A DNA stretch of 64,000 nt from Allorhodopirellula solitaria (GCF_007859855.1 NZ_SJPK01000001.1:738091-802090); one strand, 5' to 3'. Shown: positions 1-9,564, counted from the stretch's first letter. Notes: generated by a model from the sequence alone, not told the origin. A program made the numbers and translations.

Positions 1-306
1 GTGGCTGCGATCGCCTATCAATACGATTTGCAACCGGGCGATCCCGCAAGCGAGCGTTTTCAGTTCGTCATGGTTGACGAAATGTTTTCGCGGAGCGATG
101 ACACGCGGGCCAAATACGCACTCGATCTGTTCGAACGATTCGGGTTACAACTGGCCATCGTCGCGCCGCTGGACGCGAAGGCTCGAATCACCGAAAGTTA
201 TGTGGGGACCTATGGGCATATCATCAAGGACCCCGACACCCACCAGAGCCAATTGATCAGTCTGACAACGGAGCAATACCTCGCCGCAGCGGACGAAGAA
301 GCATGA
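1..306 (+). CDS. jetC: JetC-like SMC ATPase of a Wadjet system, C-terminal end only
   Basis: This is the last 101 residues of a gene that starts to the left of the window. The segment FQFVMVDEMFSRSDD (about residues 20-34) looks like the Walker B/D-loop of an SMC or MukB-like ATPase: hydrophobic strand, then D-E, followed by S-R-S-D. The following LQLAIVAPLDAKARI fits the strand after Walker B. The stop codon overlaps the start of the next gene (ATGA at 303-306), which suggests translational coupling. The downstream gene is a clear JetD, so this is most likely JetC, the loop-extruding ATPase of the Wadjet anti-plasmid complex. JetA and JetB would lie upstream, outside the window. The first codon here is not a true start. 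Confidence 0.8.
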   Translation: MAAIAYQYDLQPGDPASERFQFVMVDEMFSRSDDTRAKYALDLFERFGLQLAIVAPLDAKARITESYVGTYGHIIKDPDTHQSQLISLTTEQYLAAADEEA

Positions 307-1457
307 TCAGTCCAGAAGGGGTTCGCGAGAAAGCCAAGCGTTTGTTTGCGAAGGCGATCAAAGCCTGGTTGGACAACGAGATGGATTCGTTTTTTCCCTA
401 CCGAATTCCGGCGAACCTGACACCGTCGAAGGATCAGGCGAAAGCGATCGCGGAAGTCGAAGCCCTCCGTGATCACAGCAAACAAGCAACGGGGGTTGGA
501 TATCGCCTTGCGTGGGAAAGCCGCCGCAGTCGGACACACGGGTTGAACGATTTCCCCCAAGCGATATTCGTCGATACCATGGATGACCTGGCTCAGATGA
601 GTGGCCGCGTCGGTGACTGGGAAACGCTTCAATCAGGAGTTCGGCTGTTGCAAACACGCCAGCCAGCGTTGGACAAATGGTTGGGCAAAGGAACGAACTG
701 GAAAACGCTGCTGGAGTTATCCGATGTGCTTCCCGACCTGCTCAGCGTCCTGGATTACTTGGTGGAACATCCGCGACCGGACTGTTTCGCTCGCGAAATT
801 CCAGTCGCCGTTTCAACGAAACTCATTGAACAGCACCATCGTCGACTTGCGAACTGGCTGGATCTTTTACTGCCGCCGCACGCGATTGATTTCCGTTTCG
901 GGTATGACCAGTTTGAGCCACGCTACGGACTTCGCTACGCCCGTCCTCACTATCTATTGCGGGTTCTCGACCACGATCTGCAACTCGAACTCGGACTTCC
1001 GTTTGACGAACTCTCCTTGCCTGCCGAATCGATCGACAAACTACCGGCCACAGAACAACGCGTGATCATTGTCGAGAACAAGGTCAGCCTACTTTCGCTA
1101 CCCTCGATGCCGCGGACACTCGCCTTGGGCGGCCTTGGAAATGGAGTGACTCAACTTTCTGGCATCTCATGGCTGATGACATGCCAGGTGATCTATTGGG
1201 GCGACCTCGATGCCGATGGCTTTCGGATCCTTGACCGGCTGCGCAGGGTTCTTCCCCATGTTGAAAGTCGTCTGATGGAGCAAGCCGTTGTCGATCAATT
1301 TCGCAATTTGGCGACAGAGGGCAACGGTAGTCAGCCGGTCGATGCTGAAAATCTTTCTGAAAGCGAATTGGAATGCTACCACTTCCTCTGCCATCAAAAC
1401 CTACGAATCGAGCAGGAGCACTTGCCGAATGAGTTGATCCAGATAGCTCTGTCTTGA
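303..1457 (+). CDS. jetD: JetD, Wadjet nuclease subunit (DUF3322/DUF2220)
   Basis: 384 residues, normal length for JetD. The N-terminal half (to about 190) fits DUF3322 and the C-terminal half fits the DUF2220 Toprim-like nuclease. Expected metal-binding landmarks are present: a glutamate in IIVENKVSLLSLP near residue 257, the acidic loop YWGDLDADGF near 300-307, and a C-terminal RIEQEHLP near 368. In characterised Wadjet systems JetD cleaves closed circular plasmid DNA after loop extrusion by JetABC. It overlaps the JetC stop codon by four bases. Catalytic acidic residues look intact, so the subunit may be active. Whether the whole system is intact cannot be judged from here. Confidence 0.92.
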   Translation: MISPEGVREKAKRLFAKAIKAWLDNEMDSFFPYRIPANLTPSKDQAKAIAEVEALRDHSKQATGVGYRLAWESRRSRTHGLNDFPQAIFVDTMDDLAQMSGRVGDWETLQSGVRLLQTRQPALDKWLGKGTNWKTLLELSDVLPDLLSVLDYLVEHPRPDCFAREIPVAVSTKLIEQHHRRLANWLDLLLPPHAIDFRFGYDQFEPRYGLRYARPHYLLRVLDHDLQLELGLPFDELSLPAESIDKLPATEQRVIIVENKVSLLSLPSMPRTLALGGLGNGVTQLSGISWLMTCQVIYWGDLDADGFRILDRLRRVLPHVESRLMEQAVVDQFRNLATEGNGSQPVDAENLSESELECYHFLCHQNLRIEQEHLPNELIQIALS

Positions 1458-1662
1458 CGAGGTTTTCTAGGCTACTCGTTCACGCTGCCGACCCGCTCCT
1501 GACGCCCCCAGACATCCATCCTTGCAATCAACAGCCGAACTACCATGCTCGAATCGAACGCTCGACGCTTACCGATCAAGAAAAACCAAGTAGCATGGGG
1601 CAAAAACCCGAGCAATGCACAAGTAAAACCTTGCAACCGGTCACCCAAATCGCCAAAATAAC

Positions 1663-1811
1663 GGCTCATCCGACGGAAGCGTGCGCTGGAGGTTTTCTAG
1701 GATCGCGGTAGGGACGGCTGTTTCCAGCCACCCCACACATAGATCCGTACGTGAGCCTTGACTCATATGGCTCCTCCGTTGGGTCAAACGATCGCGACAC
1801 ACCGTGTCGCT
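1663..1811. repeat. dispersed repeat A, copy 1 (149 bp)
   Basis: The segment is nearly identical to 52579-52726. Both copies share GGCTCATCCGACGGAAGCG at one end and a small hairpin GCGACAC..GTGTCGC at the other, with internal CCGACGGA/TCCGTYGG and GAGCC/GGCTC inverted pairs. No protein is convincingly encoded. It ends directly against the first 492-bp tandem unit. Its mobility is inferred only from having two copies 51 kb apart. The rest of 1458-1662 shows no recognisable gene. Confidence 0.8.
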
Positions 1812-2016
1812 AGACAGGAGGACTCGCAATAGTGAAGCGCCAGGTACCAACCCTGCGTTCTTCCTCTGCGACTCCCCGCCTCTCGCGACTCTGCGTCAAA
1901 TTCTCACCCGTTCAGCAGAGTGCCCTCACTGGTATCGAACGACGCCGAATTGAAACGACGAGGCGGGTGAGCTGGAAGTTGACGCAAAGACGGGGAGGCG
2001 CAGAGACGCAGAGGAA

Positions 2017-2283
2017 CTGGGACAGGTTGGCTTCCTGGTCAGGCGGCAACAGTCCGTTCCGGTCAGGTACAAAGGCAATGTGCTTTCGACTCCGCTCCGC
2101 CTTGATCTGGTAGTGAACGATTTGGTCGCCGTGGAGTGCAAAGCGACGTCGAGGTACAATGACATCTTCGCTGTTCAGTGCCTGACCTATCTACGACTGA
2201 TGAATTTGAAACTGGGGATTGTCGTCAACTTTGGCGAACGACTGGTAAAGGAGGGTTTTCATCGTGTCGTGAATGATTTGTAG
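2017..2283 (+). pseudogene. GxxExxY protein C-terminal remnant, copy 1
   Basis: The frame reads LGQVGFLVRRQQSVPVRYKG, then RLDLVVNDLVAVECKA and LTYLRLMNLKLGIVVNFGE. These match the C-terminal core of GxxExxY proteins, a PD-(D/E)XK-like family: D in RLDLVV, E-x-K in VECKA, and the LxTYLRL helix. The N-terminal part with the family's name motif is missing and is replaced by the hairpin arm. The only in-frame start is a GTG at 2080, in the middle of the domain. It is therefore called a remnant. If it is translated from 2080, the 67-residue product would keep the putative nuclease residues. Confidence 0.7.
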
Positions 2284-2508
2284 CACTTCGACAAGAACGA
2301 GTGAGACAGGAGGACTCGCAATCGTGACGTGCCAGGCTCCAACCCTGCGTTCTTCCTCTGCGGCTCCCCGCCTCTCGCGACTCTGCGTCAGATTCTCACC
2401 CGTTCAGCAGAGTGCCCTCACTGGTCTCGAACGATGCCGAATTGAAACGACGAGGCGGGTGAGCTGGAAGTTGATGCAAAGACGGGGAGGCGCAGAGACG
2501 CGGAGGAA

Positions 2509-2775
2509 CTGGGACAAGTTGGCTTCCTGGTCAGGCGGCAACAGTCCGTTCCGGTCAGGTACAAAGGCAATGTGCTTTCGACTCCGCTCCGCCTTGATCT
2601 GGTAGTGAACGATTTGGTCGCCGTGGAGTGCAAAGCGACGTCGAGGTACAATGACATCTTCGCTGTTCAGTGCCTGACCTATCTACGACTGATGAATTTG
2701 AAACTGGGGATTGTCGTCAACTTTGGCGAACGACTGGTGAAAGATGGTTTTCATCGTGTCGTGAATGATTTGTAG
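2509..2775 (+). pseudogene. GxxExxY protein C-terminal remnant, copy 2
   Basis: This is the second copy of the same remnant, 492 bp downstream, with one visible residue change near the end (KDGFHRV against KEGFHRV). It has the same missing N-terminus and the same internal GTG start, here at 2572. Conservation of the frame between copies could reflect only recent duplication. The third unit lacks this region. Confidence 0.7.
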
Positions 2776-3328
2776 CACTTCGACAAGAACGAGTGAGACA
2801 GGAGGACTCGCAATCGTGACGTGCCAGGTCCCAACCCTGCGTTCTTCCTCTGCGGCTCCCCGCCTCCCGCGACTCTGCGTCGAATTCTCACCCGTTCAGC
2901 AGAGTGCCCTCACTGGTCTCGAACGATGCCGAATTGAAACGACGAGGCGGGTGAGCTGGAAGTTGACGCAGAGACGGGGAGGCGCAGAGACGCAAGGGAG
3001 CTGGGACAGGTTGGTAGGGCAACAGTCTGTTCCGATCAGCATGAACAGCAGTGTCGAGGACTTGCGGAACTCCCTGCCCTCGACGCACCACAGTCGCTTT
3101 TACCGGCACCGACTGGATCGTGGGCAGGACAATCGGCAGCGTGTCACTACCTTCCATGAAGGACCACCTCGGTTGATTGAGCCTTCTCGGGCTGTCGTAG
3201 GCGATCGCGGTGTCGTGGTGTATTCTAGCGGCTCGAAGCTCCGTCCTCCGACGCCGCTCGGACCGTTGTCTTCCATGGGGATGGCGCCGAGTCGAACGCG
3301 CAATTCCACCCATTCAAACCATCCTGCC

Positions 3329-4510
3329 ATGACTGCCCAATCTCTTTCCTCGGTGGTGCTCGCGTTTGCAATTCCCTTGCTGGTTTTCGAAACCGGATGC
3401 AAATCCGAGACGCCTGGCGGGTCGGTTGCGAGCGGCGGAAAACAAGGACCTGCTCAGAAGGTGTTGTTCGTTCGCGCCAAAGAAGAGGAAATCGTCGACC
3501 GGATCGAAGTCATAGGCCGCACGTCCGCAAACGAACGCGTTGAAATTCAATCTCGCGTGTCAGGGTTCCTGCAAAAGATCCACTTCGTCGACGGGCAACT
3601 CGTCAAAGAAGGCGACGTATTGTTCACAATCGATCCCGAGGAATATGACGCGGTACTGCTCCAGAGCGAGGCGCAGATCGAGGTCGCACAATCGAAACTC
3701 AATGTCGCCGAGAAAACATTCGCTCGCTCGCAGAAGCTCATGCAGGAAAGCGCGATCTCCCGTGAAGATTTTGATCAGAGTCAAGCGGCAGTAGAGGAGG
3801 CACAAGCGCGGGTGATCGTGGAAAAGGCCAACGCGGCACGGGTGGAATTGGACGTCAAGTACACGGAGGTCACTTCACCGATCAGCGGCCGTGTGGACCG
3901 CGCCCTCTTGGATGAGGGCAACTACGTCATCGGCGGGACGAGCGGGGGTACGGTGTTGACCACCGTGGTCAATGACCAGCCCATCAAGGCGGTTGCCAAT
4001 GTCGATGAGAACGTTCGCCTCCGGTTCATGCGACAGTTGCATGAGGTATCTGGCCAGCCCTTTCAACGCGCCGATAAGTTGACGGAATTGGAGATTCCAT
4101 GCGAACTGCAACTCTCCGACGAATCAGGGTTCCCGCACAAGGGGATTCTTGAATATGGCGAGATCGTCGTGGACGAGGCCACGGGGACGTCGCGGGTCCG
4201 AGCGAGCTTCGACAACGATAACTACCTTCTGACGCCTGGGATGTTCGTTCGGCTGCGAATCCCCATTGCTCAACCGCACCGCGCCGTCGTGGTCCCCAAT
4301 ATTGCGATCGGAACGGATCAAGCTACTCAGTTCGTTTATGTGATCAATGACCAAGACGAGATCGAGCAACGCACCGTGTCGCTGGGCAAACGACAGGGCG
4401 AAAAGCGTGTGGTGCGATCAGGTGTCAGCGACAACGAGTCGGTCGTCGTCGGCGGTCTGCAATTCGTCCGGCCCGGGATGAAAGTGGATCCGGTACTGAA
4501 AACCGATTGA
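3329..4510 (+). CDS. RND efflux periplasmic adaptor (AcrA/MexA type)
   Basis: 393 residues from ATG 3329. The open frame runs back into the tandem repeats, but that part has no homology-like features. The chosen start gives a short hydrophobic N-terminus ending in ETGC, a possible though non-ideal lipoprotein site. Next come the barrel-sandwich half (VEIQSRVSGFLQKI, VKEGDVLFTID), an alpha-helical hairpin rich in Q, A and E (about residues 110-170), the second lipoyl half (VTSPISGRVDRALLDEG), and beta-barrel and membrane-proximal domains (LTPGMFVRLRIP, VVPNIAIGTDQ). The adaptor links the inner-membrane pump to an outer-membrane channel. The pump gene follows 143 bp downstream. No outer-membrane factor gene is adjacent, so the channel must be encoded elsewhere. 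The substrate is unknown. Confidence 0.92.
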   Translation: MTAQSLSSVVLAFAIPLLVFETGCKSETPGGSVASGGKQGPAQKVLFVRAKEEEIVDRIEVIGRTSANERVEIQSRVSGFLQKIHFVDGQLVKEGDVLFTIDPEEYDAVLLQSEAQIEVAQSKLNVAEKTFARSQKLMQESAISREDFDQSQAAVEEAQARVIVEKANAARVELDVKYTEVTSPISGRVDRALLDEGNYVIGGTSGGTVLTTVVNDQPIKAVANVDENVRLRFMRQLHEVSGQPFQRADKLTELEIPCELQLSDESGFPHKGILEYGEIVVDEATGTSRVRASFDNDNYLLTPGMFVRLRIPIAQPHRAVVVPNIAIGTDQATQFVYVINDQDEIEQRTVSLGKRQGEKRVVRSGVSDNESVVVGGLQFVRPGMKVDPVLKTD

Positions 4511-4653
4511 CCGTGTTGTGATTGGGCGACGCGTGTGATTGAGGCACCGCGTCGGCCGCAATTCGTTCGCCTCGACCCTTTCTGAACTGGCAGTCTCCGA
4601 AGCCGCTCATGCTTCGTCTGCCCGTATTCGAGATTCCATCAAGCTGTTTGCTC

Positions 4654-7600
4654 ATGTCTCAGTTCTTCATCAGCCGCCCGATCTTTGCGTGCGTCATTTC
4701 GGTTTTGGTCGTGATGGCGGGCGGTATCTTTGTGTGGTCGCTGCCGATTGCGCAGTACCCCGAGATCACGCCGCCGGCGGTACGGGTATCGGCCAAGTAT
4801 CAAGGTGCCAGCAGCGAGGTGGTAGCTGAAACAGTCGCGGCACCGATCGAACAGCAAATCACGGGTGTGGAGAACATGCTCTACATGTCCAGCCAGTCGA
4901 CCAACGACGGGACGTATGCCCTCACCGTCACGTTCGACGTGGGTACGGATCTGGACATGGCTCAGGTGCTCGTTCAAAACCGTGTGAACTTGGCGTTGCC
5001 GATTTTGCCCGCCGAGGTCAAGAACACGGGCGTATCGGTCGTCAAGAGTTCTCCGAGCGCATTGTTGGCCGTCAATTTTTTCTCACCCGATCAATCGCGA
5101 GACCAGCTCTACCTCAGCAATTTCGCAACGATTCGCGTCAAGGATGAGTTGGCCAAGATCAACGGTGTCGGTGACATTCGCATTATTGGCCAGCGTGATT
5201 ACGCGATGCGTGTTTGGTTGGATCCCGATCGCATGGCGTCTTTGCAGTTGACCGCGACTGACGTGATCAACGCGCTCCGGGAACAGAACATCCAAGTGGC
5301 GGCGGGTGCGTTGGGGCAACCGCCCGTACCGAGCGGTGAGGATTTTCAGTACACACTTAAAACGCTCGGACGGTTATCGACTCCGCAAGAGTTCGCCGAG
5401 GTCACGGTCAAGACGGGTGCCGACGGGCAAATCGTGCAACTTGGAGATATTGTCACCGAGCGGCGGATGTCGCCCGAAGGAATCGAGTTTGGCGGGATCG
5501 CTTTCGGCGCTGGATTCGAAGACACGCTGTGCCGGTTGGACGGAGTCGCCTCCGCAGGCCTGATGGTCTATCAGCTGCCGGGGTCCAATGCGTTGGCCAC
5601 TGCGGATGCGATTCGAGCCAAGGTGAAAGAGCTTCGCCCCAAATTCCCGCCCGGCGTGGAGTCCTCGATCAGCTATGACACGACGCCGTTTATCGGTGAG
5701 TCGATCCACGAGGTATTCAAGGCACTACGCGATGCGATCATTCTAGTCGCCATCGTCGTGCTCGTCTTCCTGCAATCCTGGCGGGCGGCCATCATTCCGC
5801 TGGTCGCCGTACCCGTGGCGATCATCGGCACCTTTTCGGTGATGGCGGCGATCGGGTTCAGTTTGAACAATCTGTCACTCTTCGGGCTGGTCTTGGCCAT
5901 CGGGATTGTCGTCGACGACGCCATCGTCGTCGTCGAAGCGATCGAGCACAAACTAGAACATGGGATGTCGCCGGTCGAAGCGTCGCGGCAAGCGATGCGA
6001 GAAGTCACCACGCCAATCATCGCTATCTCGCTGGTGTTGATGTGCGTGTTCATTCCCTGCCTGTTTATCTCTGGGATCACGGGCCAGTTCTTCAAGCAGT
6101 TTGCCGCGACGATCGCGGTTTCTACCTTCTTCAGCGCCGTCAATTCGCTGACACTCAGCCCCGCACTGAGCGCGTTGTTGTTGCGTCCCAAGTCCGAACA
6201 ACGCGATCCGTTGTCCCGATTGATTCAATTTTTCTTTGGCTGGTTCTTTCGCTTGTTCAACTCCTTCTTCCAATCCGCATCAAACCTCTATGCCAATTCC
6301 GCTCGCTGGCTAATGCGACTTTCTTTCCTCGTTCTCGTCGTCTACGTGGGGTTGTTGTGGGCGACCTATCGCGGCATGACAACGGTGCCGACGGGATTCG
6401 TGCCTGAGCAGGACAAAGGGTACTTGCTCGTCGATGTGCAGTTACCCGATTCGGCATCCTTGGAGCGGACCGAGCGAGTTGTCAAGCAATTGAGTGAGAT
6501 TTTGCTGGGCGAGCGCAGTGGCGACAGTCGAGCATTGGCTGCATCGATCGCGGCCGCATCGCCATCATCAGGTGGCGGGGACTCGGCGTCCCACGACAAC
6601 GACGCCAGCGCTGCGGGCGACTCGAAAGCAGGTGGACTTGCGGGCGTCGATCACACGCTGGAGATAGTCGGCCAGTCCTTTGTGCAGAATGCGGTTGCAT
6701 CGAATTTCGCGTCTCTGTTCGTTATCCTCGATTCCTTTCATGAGCGAGAAGATGCTTCCCTATACTCCGAGAATATCGCGATGCGACTTCGCAAGGCCGT
6801 CGCCAGCGGCGTTCTCGATGCTCGCGTGTCGGTCTTTGGCCCACCGCCGGTCGACGGGTTGGGCAGTGGTGGCGGGTTCAAAATCATGGTCCGCGATATC
6901 GACCAATTGGGGCTGACTCAGCTGGAAGAGACCACCACGAAACTGGCACAGGCCGGATCCGCTCAACCGGCCATTCTAGGAATGCAATCCGGATTCCGTG
7001 CCAACACACCGCAGATGTATCTCGATGTCGATCGCGAGAAGTGCAAGCAAATGAACGTGCCGCTCAACGAGGTCTTTGCCGCCCTGCAAACCTACTTGGG
7101 CGGTTACTATGTCAACGATCTCAACGCATTTGGCCGAACGTGGCAGGTCAAAGTGCAAGCCGATCCAAGGTTTCGCTTGGCCCCCGAACAGATCTCACAA
7201 TTCTATGTACGAGGCAATCTCGGACAAATGGTGCCGCTGGGCGCATTGCTGAGCGTTCGCGAGATCACGGGACCTGCCATGGTGACCCGCTACAACGGGT
7301 TCACCGCTGCGTCGATCAATGGGATGGCGATGCCAGGGGTCAGTTCTGGCGACATGATCGAGACTGTAGAGAAAGTCGTCGACGAGACGCTGCCGTTCGG
7401 TTTCGATACCCAGTGGACCGAGTTGACGTTCCTGCAAATCCGCGCCGGCGATACGGCGTTGATCGTGTTTGCCCTCGCCGTTGTTCTTGTCTACCTGGTT
7501 CTGGCGGCCCAGTACGAGAGTTTGAGACTGCCGCTGGCCGTGGTGCTTGTCGTGCCGATGTGCTTGCTGTGCGCGGTCATCGGTGTCGCCATGGCCGGGA

Positions 7601-7953
7601 TGGACATCAATATTTTCGTTCAAATCGGATTTGTCGTGCTGGTGGGCTTGGCCAGCAAGAATGCGATCTTGATCGTGGAGTTTGCCAAAGAGCAGCAGGC
7701 TGGGGGAGAAAGCAAACTGGAGGCTACGATCCAGGCATGCCGCTTGAGGCTGAGACCGATCATCATGACCTCACTCGCCTTCATTCTTGGTGTGGTGCCG
7801 TTGGTGTTGGCGACAGGAGCGGGGGCCGAGATGCGCACCACGTTGGGTGTGGCCGTGTTCGCAGGCATGCTCGGCGTGACCCTATTCGGCATCTTCCTGA
7901 CGCCAGTCTTCTATTACGTTTTAGCGCCGCCGACGGCGACGGAGGACAGCTGA
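4654..7953 (+). CDS. RND multidrug efflux permease, HAE1 family (AcrB/MexB type)
   Basis: 1099 residues from ATG 4654; the frame extends 45 bp upstream, but MSQFFISRPIF is the standard start of the family. TM1 is followed by LPIAQYPEITPPAV. TM4 holds the proton-relay aspartate pair in GIVVDDAIVVVEAIE (near residues 420-421). The GF-loop and second porter half follow, then the last TM bundle with NAILIVEFAKE. It should form the trimeric proton-driven inner-membrane pump with the adaptor just upstream. Unusual: about 45 residues rich in Ala, Ser, Gly and Asp (around residues 621-666) are inserted in the second periplasmic half. The substrate cannot be read from sequence. Confidence 0.95.
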   Translation: MSQFFISRPIFACVISVLVVMAGGIFVWSLPIAQYPEITPPAVRVSAKYQGASSEVVAETVAAPIEQQITGVENMLYMSSQSTNDGTYALTVTFDVGTDLDMAQVLVQNRVNLALPILPAEVKNTGVSVVKSSPSALLAVNFFSPDQSRDQLYLSNFATIRVKDELAKINGVGDIRIIGQRDYAMRVWLDPDRMASLQLTATDVINALREQNIQVAAGALGQPPVPSGEDFQYTLKTLGRLSTPQEFAEVTVKTGADGQIVQLGDIVTERRMSPEGIEFGGIAFGAGFEDTLCRLDGVASAGLMVYQLPGSNALATADAIRAKVKELRPKFPPGVESSISYDTTPFIGESIHEVFKALRDAIILVAIVVLVFLQSWRAAIIPLVAVPVAIIGTFSVMAAIGFSLNNLSLFGLVLAIGIVVDDAIVVVEAIEHKLEHGMSPVEASRQAMREVTTPIIAISLVLMCVFIPCLFISGITGQFFKQFAATIAVSTFFSAVNSLTLSPALSALLLRPKSEQRDPLSRLIQFFFGWFFRLFNSFFQSASNLYANSARWLMRLSFLVLVVYVGLLWATYRGMTTVPTGFVPEQDKGYLLVDVQLPDSASLERTERVVKQLSEILLGERSGDSRALAASIAAASPSSGGGDSASHDNDASAAGDSKAGGLAGVDHTLEIVGQSFVQNAVASNFASLFVILDSFHEREDASLYSENIAMRLRKAVASGVLDARVSVFGPPPVDGLGSGGGFKIMVRDIDQLGLTQLEETTTKLAQAGSAQPAILGMQSGFRANTPQMYLDVDREKCKQMNVPLNEVFAALQTYLGGYYVNDLNAFGRTWQVKVQADPRFRLAPEQISQFYVRGNLGQMVPLGALLSVREITGPAMVTRYNGFTAASINGMAMPGVSSGDMIETVEKVVDETLPFGFDTQWTELTFLQIRAGDTALIVFALAVVLVYLVLAAQYESLRLPLAVVLVVPMCLLCAVIGVAMAGMDINIFVQIGFVVLVGLASKNAILIVEFAKEQQAGGESKLEATIQACRLRLRPIIMTSLAFILGVVPLVLATGAGAEMRTTLGVAVFAGMLGVTLFGIFLTPVFYYVLAPPTATEDS

Positions 7954-8303
7954 ATACCAAGTCGTTCAGCCTCGTCCACTACGCAACTTATGTTTCCAAG
8001 GTCGCGGTAGCCTCAACGGGGGCGGCCCTTTTGGTACTGACAAAGATACGGGAACACATTTCCCAATCTGACGTACTGGAGGTGGCGAGATTCGTCAAAA
8101 CCTATCCTCAGCGTGCATTGCGTCTCGCGATTTCCAACGTACCCTTGAAATGAGGTACCCTGGAGGCGAAACATTGTCCCCTGATAAGATCGTGTCTCTG
8201 GGATGACATCTCACTCTGACGAGCTAGCCATGTTCGGAGGAGTCGATGCAGCCTGACGGCTCCCACCTCCCCCAAACATCCACTGACAACCGACCGATTT
8301 CAA
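7954..8303. other. intergenic region, no gene recognised
   Basis: About 350 bp between the RND pump and the next secreted protein. No tRNA, clear terminator hairpin or plausible coding frame was seen. A GGAGG at about 8237 precedes ATG 8246, but that frame is antisense-like and unsupported. Confidence 0.5.
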
Positions 8304-9503
8304 ATGCAATCGAAACGAACGAAGCCAACGCGTGCCTTCCATCCCTGGCTGTTCTCCCTCCTCACGCTGCCGGTTGTCGCGGTACTGCTCGGCCTGACCG
8401 GGTCTGGCATCGCGTTGGCCTGTCCTTTTTGCAGTGCCATCTCCCAGACCCTCAGGCAGGAGATGGAGATCATGGACGCCGTCGTGATCGCCTCGGCGAT
8501 GCAGAGTGATGCGACGCGAAATGCCGATACAGGCGAAGTCGAAATGAAGATTGAAACGGTGCTCAAGGGCTCCTCGCATGTCGAAGCAGGTCAAACGGTC
8601 ACCGCGGTGTACTTTGGCGACGTGGCCAAAGGCCGTCGTTTTCTCCTATCCGGCGCCGACCCCAACGACATGCAGTGGTCGTGCCTGCCGCTCACCCCCC
8701 GGGCGGAGCAGTACGTCATTCGCATCCCAGATATGGCCAAAAAAGAGGGTCCCGAACGGCTGCGTTTCTACATGCTGTATTTGCAGGACGACGATTCGAT
8801 GCTCGCACGCGACGCTTATGATGAGTTTGCCGTCTCCCCGTATGCGGATGTTCAAGCCATCCGCGAGGACATGGACCACGACCAATTGATCACCTGGATT
8901 CAAGACGAAAGTCTCTCGCCCGACCGCAAGCGTCTGTATTTGACGATGCTCGGTGTGTGCGGGACGACCGAAGATCTGCCCATGCTCGAAGAGATGCTCA
9001 AGAGCACTCAAAAGACCGCCCGCACGGGTATGGATGCCCTCATCGCCTGTTATCTCACGTTGGCTGGTGAATCAGGACTGGAACTGATCAACGAGCAATT
9101 TCTCTTGAACAAACAGGCTTCCTATGCAGACACCTACGCGGCGATCATGGCGATTCGTTTCCATGGAACCGAGGGTGGTGTCATCGCACGCAGTGCTCTC
9201 GTTGAGTCCTTGCACCACATTCTCGACCGCGATGACTTAGCGGACCTTGTCATTCCCGACCTCGCACGCTGGGAAGATTGGAGTCAAGTTGAGAAACTGA
9301 AAGATCTCTTTCTCAACGCAGACCCCGAGAACAACTGGGTACGAGTGCCCGTGGTCAATTACCTCCGCGCCTGCCCGAAACCGGAGGCAGCCGAGGCGCT
9401 TGAGGAGCTTGAGAAGGCGGACCCGGCGAGCGTTCGCCGCGCCAACACGTTCTTTGCAGTCCCTAAACCGGCTGCCGACACCGTCCAGCCTAGCAAGCAA
9501 TAG
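8304..9503 (+). CDS. secreted HEAT-repeat-like protein with N-terminal CPFC motif
   Basis: 399 residues. A basic N-terminus and a hydrophobic stretch (about residues 15-37) end in GIALA, a signal peptide whose predicted cleavage leaves CPFCSAIS at or near the mature N-terminus. Residues about 50-150 look like an all-beta domain. From about 190 on, alternating helices (for example LPMLEEMLKSTQKTARTGM) resemble HEAT-type repeats. I do not recognise a named family. The paired cysteines near the N-terminus could form a disulfide or bind a metal, but this is inference. It stands alone and no operon partner is apparent. Confidence 0.75.
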   Translation: MQSKRTKPTRAFHPWLFSLLTLPVVAVLLGLTGSGIALACPFCSAISQTLRQEMEIMDAVVIASAMQSDATRNADTGEVEMKIETVLKGSSHVEAGQTVTAVYFGDVAKGRRFLLSGADPNDMQWSCLPLTPRAEQYVIRIPDMAKKEGPERLRFYMLYLQDDDSMLARDAYDEFAVSPYADVQAIREDMDHDQLITWIQDESLSPDRKRLYLTMLGVCGTTEDLPMLEEMLKSTQKTARTGMDALIACYLTLAGESGLELINEQFLLNKQASYADTYAAIMAIRFHGTEGGVIARSALVESLHHILDRDDLADLVIPDLARWEDWSQVEKLKDLFLNADPENNWVRVPVVNYLRACPKPEAAEALEELEKADPASVRRANTFFAVPKPAADTVQPSKQ

Positions 9504-9564
9504 TTACCACGGTACCTCTGTGCCCGCCGCGAACCGATGGCGGCCTGCGCGCCGCTGCGATGAG

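Larger units (their letters stand above)
1813..3010 (+). repeat. three tandem copies of a 492-bp unit (third truncated)
   Basis: The units start at 1813, 2305 and 2797 with GACAGGAGGACTCGCAAT, giving a period of exactly 492 bp. Copies 1 and 2 are almost identical. Copy 3 matches up to about 3010 and then loses similarity. Each unit holds a hairpin: in copy 1, arms at about 1862-1899 and 1979-2015, with inner arms CTCACCCG (1903-1910) and CGGGTGAG (1964-1971). In copies 1 and 2 the hairpin is followed by a GxxExxY-protein remnant. The GC-rich RRGGAE-encoding arm resembles the short repeat often seen inside or beside GxxExxY genes. The pattern suggests recent tandem duplication, followed by decay or deletion of the last copy. 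Confidence 0.9.

Noticed and set aside
2765-3328. Upstream extension of the RND adaptor frame into the tandem repeat
   Set aside because: The extension is read through the repeat unit and shows no signal peptide or domain; ATG 3329 gives a normal adaptor.
7041-8153. 370-residue plus-strand frame inside the RND pump
   Set aside because: Shadow frame, Arg-rich, no domain; the pump frame is clearly coding.
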